Below are positions 20,548 through 29,158 of a DNA stretch of 64,000 nucleotides, one piece after another. How positions within the stretch are numbered: position 1 is the stretch's first letter; each line of letters opens with the position of its first letter. The notes below the pieces were generated by a model that was not told the origin of the DNA, made no database searches, and saw only the letters and a list, made by a program, of their open reading frames with translations. This DNA comes from Planctomycetota bacterium. Its GTDB lineage: Bacteria; Planctomycetota; UBA1135; GCA-002686595. The position numbers were made by a program, and so were the translations under genes. The DNA lies in NCBI GenBank assembly GCA_022446815.1, contig JAKVCD010000001.1, forward strand, positions 66,740 through 130,739, written 5' to 3'.

Positions 20548-22041
20548 ATGTGCCAGATGAACCCGCTCCAGAGACTCCCGCTCGCCCTCGCCCTGCTCGC
20601 CGCCTCATGCGGGGGGTCGGAGCTGGAGGTCGGCCAGATCCCTGGGCAGCCAGACATCATCCTCGTCACGGTCGACACCCTGCGCGCAGACCACCTCGGA
20701 TGCTACGGCTACTTCCGCGAGACCTCGCCGACTCTAGACGCCCTCAGCGAAGAGAGCCTCCTGTTCGAGCGCTGCATCGCGCCGATGGCGACCACCCTGC
20801 CCTGCCACCTCTCTCTCTTTACTGGACTGTGGCCGCACCAGCACGGCTACGTCGCGAACACAGGGGCGGTCACGACGCCCTACTCTCCTTCGAGCGGGCG
20901 CCAGCCGATCTCCGCTGTCCTCGCCCGCGAGGGATACGTGACAGCCGCGTTCGTCTCGGGACCTACGGTCACGAAACCCACAGGGATTCACGCCGGCTTC
21001 GATCACTTTGACGAACACCCAGCTAAGAGCGCTCGCACCTTCGAGGACCGCTCTCGGCCAGCAGCTGACACTGTGGCTCGTGCGGTGGAGTGGTTGCGCG
21101 AGGAGGCGCCCGAGGGCAAGCCCCTCTTCCTCTGGGTTCACATCTGGGACCCACACGAACCCAACATCCCGGCTCCAGAGCACGAGGTCTTCCAAGCAGA
21201 CGCTGCACTCGACGCGCTCCTCGCAGAGCGTGAGGTAGATATCGCAGAGCTCCAAGAGCTAGACGCGGTCCAGCTTCGTCGACTCTTAGACGCAGGCTTC
21301 GCCAAGCGTGTGCCGCTCGAGAGCGACTCCGAACGGATGGAGGTCAACGTCGAGTTAGTCCGCGACCTCTACGATCGCTACGACGCCGACGTCCTCGCCA
21401 CGGACGAGGCTGTCGCGACGCTCAAGGAAGCCTTGCACGAGCTCGGTCGGTGGGATGACTCTGTGTTCTGCTTCACCTCAGACCACGGTCAGTCCCTCGG
21501 TCAGCACGCCTGGCTAGAGCACGGAACGATCACACGTGAGAACGTCCATGTGCCGCTCATCATCCGCTTCCCTGGCGATGCCATAGAGCAGCCGCGGAAG
21601 ATCTCCCAGACGATGAGCCTCGTCGATGTCTTTCCGACGATGCTCGCCCGCCTGAACCTCGGCGCCTCATCAGAGTTCTTCTCACAGGCCGCAGGTCTCG
21701 ACGTCCTCAACCCCGACTTCGATCGACCCTTCGCCCTCTCGCAGCGCTCTGTCCGCCCCACCCGCTGGGGGGCGGAGCTGCGCTTCGCGATCTCCGACGA
21801 CCGCTATCGCTGGTACCACATCCCCGGCGGGGCAGAAGAGCTCTACGACCTGCAGAGCGACCCAGGAGAGCTCCGCGATCTTGCTGAGGAGTTCCCAGAG
21901 CGCTGTGAAGCCTTCAGAGAGGCCATGCTGAGCATCCTCGAGGACCGCCCCTTCACTCTCCCTGAGGGCAGCGCTGATGACGCCAACCGCCTCTTCCTAG
22001 AGCAGTTAGAGGCCTTTGGATACACCGGCACGGGGGATTGA
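20548..22041 (+). CDS. Sulfatase-superfamily lipoprotein with Thr in place of the formylglycine Cys/Ser
   Basis: A 497-residue alkaline-phosphatase-superfamily hydrolase. The start may be ATG 20548 or 20557; both give a short signal ending in LALLAASC, a lipobox-like site. Metal ligands are seen in DIILVTVDTLRADHLG near the start and in FTSDHGQSLGQHAWLEHG. The nucleophile segment is TTLPCHLSLFTG. True sulfatases have Cys or Ser in C/S-x-P-x-R, but here it is T-L-P-C-H, so the enzyme cannot be activated to formylglycine and Thr is the likely nucleophile, as in phosphotransferase or phosphodiesterase members of the superfamily. A second paralogue follows 117 bp downstream. Substrate unknown. 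Confidence 0.85.
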   Translation: MCQMNPLQRLPLALALLAASCGGSELEVGQIPGQPDIILVTVDTLRADHLGCYGYFRETSPTLDALSEESLLFERCIAPMATTLPCHLSLFTGLWPHQHGYVANTGAVTTPYSPSSGRQPISAVLAREGYVTAAFVSGPTVTKPTGIHAGFDHFDEHPAKSARTFEDRSRPAADTVARAVEWLREEAPEGKPLFLWVHIWDPHEPNIPAPEHEVFQADAALDALLAEREVDIAELQELDAVQLRRLLDAGFAKRVPLESDSERMEVNVELVRDLYDRYDADVLATDEAVATLKEALHELGRWDDSVFCFTSDHGQSLGQHAWLEHGTITRENVHVPLIIRFPGDAIEQPRKISQTMSLVDVFPTMLARLNLGASSEFFSQAAGLDVLNPDFDRPFALSQRSVRPTRWGAELRFAISDDRYRWYHIPGGAEELYDLQSDPGELRDLAEEFPERCEAFREAMLSILEDRPFTLPEGSADDANRLFLEQLEAFGYTGTGD

Positions 22042-22158
22042 GCCTGCTCGCACCCTTTGTGGTGCCAAGGCCGCATCCGGAGCCCCAGAACACTGAAGCT
22101 CTGGGTGCCTATAGGTCGATAAGTGGGCCTGGAGCGCCTCTTTGCGCTCTAGAAGCTC

Positions 22159-23670
22159 ATGCGCGCGCCCCTCGCAGTCCTCACCTTCTCTGCCCTCACT
22201 CTCGTCCTCGTAGGCCTGCCCACGAAGCGCGAGGAGGACCGCCGCAGAGAGAACGTCCTCTTGGTGGTGGTCGACACTCTCCGCGCAGACGCCATAGGCC
22301 GTGGGATCACGCCAAACATTGACGCCTTAGCGCAGGACGGCGTCTTGTTTGAGCAGGCCTTCGCGCACGCCCCGATGACCCTGCCTGCGCATGCCTCGCT
22401 CTTCTCCTCACTCCTCCCCTCAGAGAGCTTGGTCCTCACCAACGGTCAGACTGTCGAGCGCGAGCTCCCCCTCTTAGGCCACCACCTCGCACTACGCGGC
22501 TATGAGGCTCTCGCGGCAGTGAGCCTCGCGACCTTGTGGCCAGTTGTTGCCGGCTGCGGCGTCGACCGAGGCTTCCATCTCTACGACACAGGGCGCCGCC
22601 CTGTTGAGCGCGGGCACGAGGTCCTGCCGCGTGTCACGCGGCTCCTTGATGGGCGCGATGACTCCAAGCCCTTCTTCCTCTTCGCGCACTTCTCAGACCC
22701 CCACGAGCCCTATAACTGCCAAGGCACTGCCGGACACACAGCACACGTGTGGATCAACGGAGAACCTGCTGGCAGCGCCACGACCTCAGAGATGAGCTGG
22801 TGGAAGCGGACCCTCAACCTCTCACCTGGCGAGCACACGATCCGCTTCACCTCTCACTTCCCCTTCAAGGCTCGCGAGGTCAAGGCGTCTTCAATGGGCA
22901 CCTTGCTTCCGATTAGATTCGAGGAGGGGGCGCCGCTGAGAGCGAACACTGAGCTCTCGTTCACCTTCAAAGCTACCGGTGAACCAGTCGAGCTCAGCGT
23001 CTGGCTGAACGATGCGCCGGAGCTCGACGAGATCCGTCGTCGCTACGACCTCGAGGTCGAGGCCGTTGACCGCGCTATCGGAGACCTCATGCGCGACCTA
23101 GAGCGGCGCGGTGTAGCCGATGAGACCCTCGTCATTGTGACCTCAGACCACGGAGAAGCCCTCGGAGAGCACGGACAGATCGGGCACGTGAACACTCTCT
23201 ATGACGAGGTCTTGCACGTGCCTCTCGTGATCCGCCCGACAACGAAGCGGGCCGAGTATGCCCTCAAGAGGAGCGCTCAAAAGCTCGTAACACACATCGA
23301 CCTCGCCCCCACCATCCTCGAGCTGGCCGACGTCGCACCCTGGAGTGGAATGCGGGGCGCGTCCCTCGTCTCGAAGACTCGGTCCCGCACCCTCTTCGCG
23401 GAGACCCACAAGCCCGAGGCCCCGCGTGACCTCCTCTGCCTCCGAGACGAGGAGACCAAGCTCATCTTTGATCCTGCCGCCGACAGCTTCACCTGCTTTG
23501 ACCTGACAGCTGACCCTGGTGAAGAGCGCGATATCTATGCAGCGCGCGCAGACTCGCTGGCCCAGTGGCGCGCCAAGCTCCGCATGCACGCAGCCAAGGC
23601 CTCTGGAAGGAGCGCTACGAGACGCGACGAAGCAGGCCACTTAGCCGCCCTCGGCTACGCGGGAAACTGA
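22159..23670 (+). CDS. Sulfatase-superfamily hydrolase with an inserted ~105-residue module
   Basis: A 503-residue paralogue of the preceding gene. An N-terminal hydrophobic signal or anchor (residues 1-22) is followed by the metal-binding NVLLVVVDTLRADAIG. The nucleophile segment is MTLPAHASLFSS, again with Thr instead of Cys or Ser. DPHEPY (residues 180-185) and VTSDHGEALGEHGQIGHV complete the active site. Between residues ~186 and ~290 lies an extra beta-rich segment (HVWINGEPAGSA, LSPGEHTIRFTSH) absent from the first copy; it resembles a carbohydrate-binding or jelly-roll insertion. The catalytic domain resumes at RRYDLEVEAVDRAIGDL. Substrate unknown. Confidence 0.85.
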   Translation: MRAPLAVLTFSALTLVLVGLPTKREEDRRRENVLLVVVDTLRADAIGRGITPNIDALAQDGVLFEQAFAHAPMTLPAHASLFSSLLPSESLVLTNGQTVERELPLLGHHLALRGYEALAAVSLATLWPVVAGCGVDRGFHLYDTGRRPVERGHEVLPRVTRLLDGRDDSKPFFLFAHFSDPHEPYNCQGTAGHTAHVWINGEPAGSATTSEMSWWKRTLNLSPGEHTIRFTSHFPFKAREVKASSMGTLLPIRFEEGAPLRANTELSFTFKATGEPVELSVWLNDAPELDEIRRRYDLEVEAVDRAIGDLMRDLERRGVADETLVIVTSDHGEALGEHGQIGHVNTLYDEVLHVPLVIRPTTKRAEYALKRSAQKLVTHIDLAPTILELADVAPWSGMRGASLVSKTRSRTLFAETHKPEAPRDLLCLRDEETKLIFDPAADSFTCFDLTADPGEERDIYAARADSLAQWRAKLRMHAAKASGRSATRRDEAGHLAALGYAGN

Positions 23671-23671
23671 G

Positions 23672-24785
23672 CTACTCCGTCTGCGCGCCCTTCGTGCGCA
23701 GATAGGTCTCGATGAATTCGTCGAGGTCACCGTCTAAGACAGCCTGCACGTTGCCCTTCTCCACGTTCGTGCGGTGGTCCTTAACCATCTGGTAGGGATG
23801 CAGAACATACGAGCGGATCTGACTCCCGAAGGCGATCTCCCCCTTCGCGCCGTACATCTTAGACATCTCTTGATCGCGCTCCGCTAGGCGCATCTGCAGC
23901 ACCTTCGCCTGCAGGAGCTTCCATGCCAGGGCGCGGTTCTTGTGTTGAGATCGCTCGTTCTGGCAGCGGATCACAATCCCAGTCGGCATGTGCGTCAAGC
24001 GCACAGCAGACTCTGTCTTGTTGACGTGCTGCCCACCTGCGCCGCCGGCGCGCATGGTGTCAACCTTGACCTCCGACTCCGGGATGTCGATGTCGAGGTC
24101 GTCCTCTACCTCAGGCGAGACGTCCACAGAGGCGAAGGCGGTGTGGCGCCGAGCCTGTGAGTCAAAGGGGCTGATCCGAACCAGTCGATGGACCCCAAGC
24201 TCCGCCTTCAGGTGGCCGAAGGCGAAGGACCCCTTCACGTAGAGGGTCGCCGAGCGGATCCCTCCCTCGGTCTCTTCCACCCTGTCGATGAGGTTGGCCT
24301 CGTGGCCCTTAGACTCCGCCCAGCGCGTGAACATCCGCAGGAGCATCCCCGCCCAGTCGCAAGAGTCGACGCCGCCCGCGCCGGCTGAGATCTGCAGGTA
24401 GGCGTTACAGCCGTCTTGGGGTCCGCCGAGCATGACGCGAAACTCGAGCGCGTCGATCCCCTTCTTCGAGGTCTCGACGATGGCCTCCATGTCTTCGAGG
24501 ACAGCCTCTTCGCCCTCTTCTACTGCCATCTCAACGAGGATCTCAGCCTCATCATGAGCGCCTTGCACGAGCTCGATCGGCTCGATGACCGTCTTCGCCC
24601 GCTTGAGCTGATTGATCAGCTTCTGACTCTCATCTTGGTCGTTCCAGAAGGCGGGCTGGCTCTGCGCCTCCTCGATCTCCTTGAAGCGGGTTACTGCGCC
24701 TTCATAGTCAAAGAGACTCCTTCAGCTGCAGCAGCCGATTGGAGTGTCCTTCGAGCTGGTCGGTGAGTTCTTTGAGCGTCGCCAT
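23672..24785 (-). CDS. prfB: Peptide chain release factor 2, with programmed +1 frameshift
   Basis: The ATG at 24785 opens a 25-codon frame ([10 protein letters not shown]...LLQLKESL) ending at TGA 24710-24708. The slippery context is AAGGAG TCT CTT TGA C, the classical RF2 autoregulatory site with an internal Shine-Dalgarno-like AAGGAG. After the +1 shift (CTT, skip T, GAC) the frame continues [16 protein letters not shown] and runs to 23672, giving about 370 residues, the normal RF2 length. RF2 identity is shown by the SPF tripeptide ([13 protein letters not shown]) that reads UGA/UAA, and catalysis by [18 protein letters not shown] with the GGQ motif. It terminates translation at UGA and UAA, so its level also bears on the two in-frame UGAs in this window. 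Confidence 0.95.
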
Positions 24786-24840
24786 AGTGGGCGGATTCTA
24801 GCGAGGTGGCCGGAGATTTCGAGGTGCAAGCGTGGAGAGA

Positions 24841-26211
24841 TCAGCGACCATCCATTGCGTCCAAGATCCCGGCGCTCCCGACGATGGCCTCGACCTCTTC
24901 TCGCTCCCTAGGGCAGCTCTTAGAGAGGTTGATGCAGCCATCCTCTGTGACGACCACGACGTCTTCGATCCTGATCCCGATGGAGGTCTCGAGTTCATAA
25001 AGCCCAGGCTCGATCGTGAACGTCATGCCGGCCTCTAGCTCACCGCGCATCCCGCCGACGTCATGCACCTCCATCCCGACAAAATGAAAGAAGCCGTGGC
25101 GTACGAGATCTCTCATCCCGTGATCTTCGATGACATCCATGGCTGCCTTCTGCACATCACGGATGGTGACGCCAGGCTTGACCGCAGCGATCGCCGCCTT
25201 CTGCGCGGCCAAGACGCAGTCGTAGATCTCCGCCTGACGCTCAGTGAACTTGCCGTTCACAGGCCACGTACGCGTGATGTCCGTGATGTAGTGGTCCACC
25301 TCTGGCGCGAAGTCGACCAAGAGGAGGTCGCCGTCTTTGCAGACCTCGTGATTTGAGATGTAGTGCAGGATGAGGGCGTTAGCTCCAGCGCCGACGATCG
25401 CCTCGTAGGCCGGCCCCGCCGCGCCCATACGACGCTGGACGAAGCTCATCAGACTGTCGAGCTCCCACTCGCTCACACCTGGCTTGGTCGCGCGCATCGC
25501 CTCGATCATCGAGGTCACGCCGATGTCATTCGCTCGTCGCATCGCCTCGATCTCTTCAGGGGTCTTCACCTTTCGGAGGTCAGCGATCTGCCCTTGGCAG
25601 TCCTTCACCTTGACGTCATATCGCTCGATGAGCTTGTCCTCGAGCGCTTGCTCGCGGCTCACTCGCCCGTCGAGGGGGTCCCGCTTTCGGTTGCGGTCGT
25701 AAGGCCCAGCGCGGTCATAGCAGCCGGCCAGCTCCACATGCGGCTCCTTAGAGATCCACACCGTGGGCTTGTCCGCTAGCCGCTCCTTCAAGAAGGAGGT
25801 GATCTGTGTGCTCGGACGGACGTCGGTGAAGCCGCTGACCTCGCTGACCCACTCATCACCTGCGTCCCACATCTCACCCTCCCAGCGCTCAAGCCCGAGG
25901 TTCTGCTTGGGCAGGAAGAGGACCTCTTCCTTTGTGCGGGTGTCCATCACGATCGCCGCGTTCGGAGTCTCGATCCCCGTCAGCCACCAGAAGGTCTTGT
26001 CTTGGTGGAAGCGACGGTAGGTGCGCGTGTTCGGCATGCCCCGGAAGACGAGCACGCCCTCCCCAACAGCTTCAGCGAGCGCAGCTCGGCGGCCCGCATG
26101 GAAGGCAGCGCCCAGCCCGCATGAAGTGGGGCTAGCCACGAGGGGGGCCTCTTGAGGCGATTCCTGAGGGGCAGAGAGGAGGAGGCTGAGCAGGAGGGCG
26201 ATGTACTTCAT
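24841..26211 (-). CDS. Exported Xaa-Pro aminopeptidase (M24B, PepP-like)
   Basis: A 456-residue protein starting at ATG 26211 with a signal peptide (KYIALLLSLLLSAPQ). The N-terminal ~170 residues form the AMP_N-type domain (FHQDKTFWWLTGIETPNA). The C-terminal pita-bread domain holds the five metal ligands: two Asp in VDFAPEVDHYITDITRTW, His in HFVGMEVHDVGG, Glu in TFTIEPGLYE and Glu in GIRIEDVVVVTEDG. It removes an N-terminal residue before proline; the export signal suggests use on periplasmic peptides. It lies 55 bp downstream of the divergent sfsA region and ends 55 bp before prfB. Confidence 0.92.
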   Translation of the reverse strand: MKYIALLLSLLLSAPQESPQEAPLVASPTSCGLGAAFHAGRRAALAEAVGEGVLVFRGMPNTRTYRRFHQDKTFWWLTGIETPNAAIVMDTRTKEEVLFLPKQNLGLERWEGEMWDAGDEWVSEVSGFTDVRPSTQITSFLKERLADKPTVWISKEPHVELAGCYDRAGPYDRNRKRDPLDGRVSREQALEDKLIERYDVKVKDCQGQIADLRKVKTPEEIEAMRRANDIGVTSMIEAMRATKPGVSEWELDSLMSFVQRRMGAAGPAYEAIVGAGANALILHYISNHEVCKDGDLLLVDFAPEVDHYITDITRTWPVNGKFTERQAEIYDCVLAAQKAAIAAVKPGVTIRDVQKAAMDVIEDHGMRDLVRHGFFHFVGMEVHDVGGMRGELEAGMTFTIEPGLYELETSIGIRIEDVVVVTEDGCINLSKSCPREREEVEAIVGSAGILDAMDGR

Positions 26212-26281
26212 CTGCACAGGATAGAGGACAGCGAGAGCTTGCGGGGACGAGAGGGCGGATAGGATCTTGAGCCTCACGCCC

Positions 26282-26995
26282 ATGACCTCACCTAAGCCCA
26301 AGAGACAGCTCGCGAAGCTCCTGCGGCGCTACAAGCGCTTCCTCGCTGACGTCGAGCTCTCTGACGGGGAGACGCTCACTGTCCATTGCCCCAACCCTGG
26401 CCGACTCCTCTCGGTTGTAGAGGAGGGGCAGCCCGCGTTGATCAGGGACAACGAGAACCCCAAGCGCAAACTGCGCTGGACTCTAGAGGCTCTCAAGGCT
26501 CACGGCACCTGGGTGCACGTCGACACGATGGCCTCGAACGGCGCGGTGGAGGCGGCGATCCTCGCCGGAAAGGTCCCCGAGCTCGCTGGCTACGAGAGCC
26601 TCAGGCGCGAGGTCCCCTATGGAGAGAAGAGCCGCATCGACATCCTGCTCGAAGGCCCGGGGAAAGGCCCGTGCTATGTCGAAGTGAAGACGACGACCTA
26701 TCTGGACGACACGGTGGCGCGCTTCCCTGACGCCGTAACTGCGCGCGGCTTGAAGCACCTGAAGGAGCTCCAGCAGCTCACAGAGAGCGGGACGCGCGCT
26801 GTCTGCTTCTTCCTAGTCACTCGGGACGACTCACAGTCATTCGGGCCGGCTGCAGAGATCGACCCCAAGTGGGCGGCGGCCTATGAGGAGGCGCGCGCTG
26901 CGGGCGTCGAGGTGATCGCTTACGACTCCCGCGTCAACGCGGGCTCGATTGAGCTAGGCGTCCGCCTAGCGATCGAGCGACCTGCTGAGGCCTGA
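26282..26995 (+). CDS. sfsA: SfsA family protein (DNA/RNA nuclease-like)
   Basis: A 237-residue protein from the ATG at 26282; a TTG at 26267 is the only longer option. SfsA signatures are CPNPGRLLSVVEEGQPALI near residue 40, RKLRWTLEALKAHGTWVHVD, VPYGEKSRIDILLEG and the nuclease-type core CYVEVKTTTYLDD ... ARFPDAVTARGLKHLKEL, which matches the PD-(D/E)xK pattern. SfsA was first described for an effect on maltose genes in E. coli and is now classed as a nuclease-fold protein. It is divergent from the aminopeptidase gene. Confidence 0.93.
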   Translation: MTSPKPKRQLAKLLRRYKRFLADVELSDGETLTVHCPNPGRLLSVVEEGQPALIRDNENPKRKLRWTLEALKAHGTWVHVDTMASNGAVEAAILAGKVPELAGYESLRREVPYGEKSRIDILLEGPGKGPCYVEVKTTTYLDDTVARFPDAVTARGLKHLKELQQLTESGTRAVCFFLVTRDDSQSFGPAAEIDPKWAAAYEEARAAGVEVIAYDSRVNAGSIELGVRLAIERPAEA

Positions 26996-27001
26996 GCGAG
27001 C

Positions 27002-27682
27002 TTATGCCTCGCCTAACTGGACGAGCTCTACCTTCCTGAACTCGCAGGGCGCGCCCTCGGCCTGGATCGCGATCTGGCCGCTTGTGGCTGTGCAGTCGAA
27101 GCCTTCGTTTACCAAGTCTCCGTTCACATAAACCGTGACGGTGTCACCGAGACACTCGATGACCATCTGATTCCACTCGCCAATCTCGTTCTCCGAATCG
27201 TCCGTCATGTTGCGGATGCGGCGGTTCTTGCCCTCCGTTACACCCCACTTCTCCTCAGGCCCGCGGCGGGGGATCATGTTCTCGACAGCGATGTCTTCTC
27301 CGATGCACCAGAAGTCGCCGGCGTTACCCACGTGCATCTGACACTCAATGGACTGCGGGAACATCTTGTAGAGCATGCGCGGCTTTGAGGCGTGGACGAG
27401 GACGCCGCAGTTCCCAGGCTTTCCAGCCCAGCGGTACTCCACCGTCAAGCGATAGTCGCTATAGGACTCGTTCGTGATGAGGTGCCCGTTGGGGCTGCCA
27501 TTCGAGACGAGCAAGCCGTCGCGCGCCTCAAAAGAGGCCGGGACCTCCTTCCCGCCGTCGGCTGCAGGCACATCAGCGTGCCAGCCGCTCAAGTCTGTGC
27601 CGTTGAAGAGAGACACCGGCTGCGGTCCAGAGACGCAGGAAGTGCAAAGCGAGAGGAGGCAAGCTGTGAGGAGTCCTTTCAT
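27002..27682 (-). CDS. DUF1080 lipoprotein (3-keto-disaccharide hydrolase-like fold)
   Basis: A 226-residue protein from ATG 27682 with a lipoprotein signal (LLTACLLSLCTSC). The DUF1080 hallmark SLFNGTDLSGWHAD follows, then NCGVLVHASKP, IECQMHVGNAGDFW and the C-terminal WNQMVIECLGDTVTVYVNG and GQIAIQAEGAPCEFRKVEL. The family is a concanavalin-like beta sandwich greatly expanded in Planctomycetota and linked to glycan or keto-glycoside breakdown. It is 40 bp downstream of the DUF1552 gene. Confidence 0.93.
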   Translation of the reverse strand: MKGLLTACLLSLCTSCVSGPQPVSLFNGTDLSGWHADVPAADGGKEVPASFEARDGLLVSNGSPNGHLITNESYSDYRLTVEYRWAGKPGNCGVLVHASKPRMLYKMFPQSIECQMHVGNAGDFWCIGEDIAVENMIPRRGPEEKWGVTEGKNRRIRNMTDDSENEIGEWNQMVIECLGDTVTVYVNGDLVNEGFDCTATSGQIAIQAEGAPCEFRKVELVQLGEA

Positions 27683-27722
27683 GCACTCTATTTTAGAGCG
27701 CAGCCACCTCCTGTGGGATGGC

Positions 27723-29144
27723 TCAGGCGAAGAAGCCCTCGAGCGGACCCGTGCTGTCAGCGAAGCTCTCGGTCTCAATCCCGAGGGCTTGGAGCATGCT
27801 GACATAGAGGTTGCTGCAGGGCAGGTCGTCCTCGCCGACCTTCTCGACGGCTCTCTCGAGGACAGCGCCTGTGAGCTGGTCTGCACCTGAAGACATCAGG
27901 CCGACCTTGCTGTAGCGCGAGTAGTGACCGTGGCGTATGCCGAGGTTCTTGCCTCCTACAATCGCCATGGGGTAGTTCCGCGCGTTGTGCGTCGTAGTGC
28001 AGGAGCTTCCGTACAAGGTCATCGTGTTGTCTAGGAGCGGGCCCCACTCGTCAGTGGTCTCCTTCATCCGACCGATGAAGTAGGCGAACTGCTGCGCGTA
28101 CCAGTTGTCATAAGGGCCCCACTCATCCCAGTGGCCCTCGTGAGCGTCGTGGCTGATCGTGTGGTGCCCCTTGTTCACTCCGACGGTGAGAGAGGGCCAG
28201 CTGTCTCCGAAGCCCATGCCGTCTTCGCGAGCGAGCATGTATGTCATGACGCGGGTGACGTCTGTCTGGAAGCCGAGCACGATGAGGTCGTACATCGTGC
28301 GCACGTAGGCCTTCGGGTCGGCCTTCGGGTTCGGATCTAGCTTGAGGTGGTCTGCGTTGAAGGGCTTGAGCGGTGTGTCTAGCCACTCCTCGTTGCGCTG
28401 CACCTGCTCCTCGACGGAGCTCAGAGACGAGAGATACTCGTCCATCTTGCGCTTGTCGTGAACGCCGAGGCGCTTCCAGAGTCGCTTGCTCTCTTCGAGG
28501 ACGAGGTCGACGATCTTCTTGCCTTCTTTGATCGATCGGCGGCGCTCTGCCGTCGTCTCCCCCCCTTGAACGGAGAAGTAGCGCTCAAAGATCTGACGGT
28601 GTCGGTGCTCCGAAGGGATCGGTCGACCGTTGTCATCGAAGGAGAGGGTCGAGACACGCGACTTGTAGCCGACGCCTCCATCTGTCGAGAAGATGAATGA
28701 GGGGTAACGCGTGTGCTTCTTAAGGTGCCGCGCGGCGAGCTGGTCGACCGAGATGCTGTTCTTGTAGTGACCGCCGCGGAGGTCGCCGCCTGTGAGCCAG
28801 GTGTCGCCGGCGAGATGCCCGAGGAGCTCGCGGCTGCGGGGGTGGCTCAAGCCGCCGTAGATCGCCGTCTGATCACGGAAGGGCTCGAGAGGCTCGAGGA
28901 CCTTTGTGTACTCGAAGTTCGCGCCTTCGCCCTTTGGGAACCAACGCCAGTGGGCGTACTTCTCATCGTCCTCGTCCGGGAGGCTGCAGCCGTTCGGGAA
29001 GTAGACGAAGCAAGCGCGCTTCGGCTCCTTCGCGTCGAGCGCCTTGACGTCGAGCTCCATCGCCTCGAGATACGGCAGCGCGCATGAGACGCCGACGCCG
29101 CGCAGGAAAGACCTGCGGTCGAGGTGCCAGGATTTTCGACTCAT
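27723..29144 (-). CDS. DUF1552 protein with Tat signal
   Basis: A 473-residue protein with a twin-arginine signal at the N-terminus (LDRRSFLRGVGVSCALPYLEAM), so it is exported folded. The body shows the DUF1552 pattern: FVYFPNGCSLPD, YGGLSHPRSRELLGHLAGDTWLTGG cut into blocks, SISVDQLAARHL, VMTYMLAREDGMGF, and the C-terminal LDNTMTLYGSSCTTTHNARN. DUF1552 proteins are distant DUF1501/sulfatase-fold relatives and are almost always paired with DUF1592 cytochrome-like proteins, as here (14 bp downstream). Biochemical role unknown. Confidence 0.93.
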   Translation of the reverse strand: MSRKSWHLDRRSFLRGVGVSCALPYLEAMELDVKALDAKEPKRACFVYFPNGCSLPDEDDEKYAHWRWFPKGEGANFEYTKVLEPLEPFRDQTAIYGGLSHPRSRELLGHLAGDTWLTGGDLRGGHYKNSISVDQLAARHLKKHTRYPSFIFSTDGGVGYKSRVSTLSFDDNGRPIPSEHRHRQIFERYFSVQGGETTAERRRSIKEGKKIVDLVLEESKRLWKRLGVHDKRKMDEYLSSLSSVEEQVQRNEEWLDTPLKPFNADHLKLDPNPKADPKAYVRTMYDLIVLGFQTDVTRVMTYMLAREDGMGFGDSWPSLTVGVNKGHHTISHDAHEGHWDEWGPYDNWYAQQFAYFIGRMKETTDEWGPLLDNTMTLYGSSCTTTHNARNYPMAIVGGKNLGIRHGHYSRYSKVGLMSSGADQLTGAVLERAVEKVGEDDLPCSNLYVSMLQALGIETESFADSTGPLEGFFA

Positions 29145-29158
29145 GAGCTGATCTCTGG

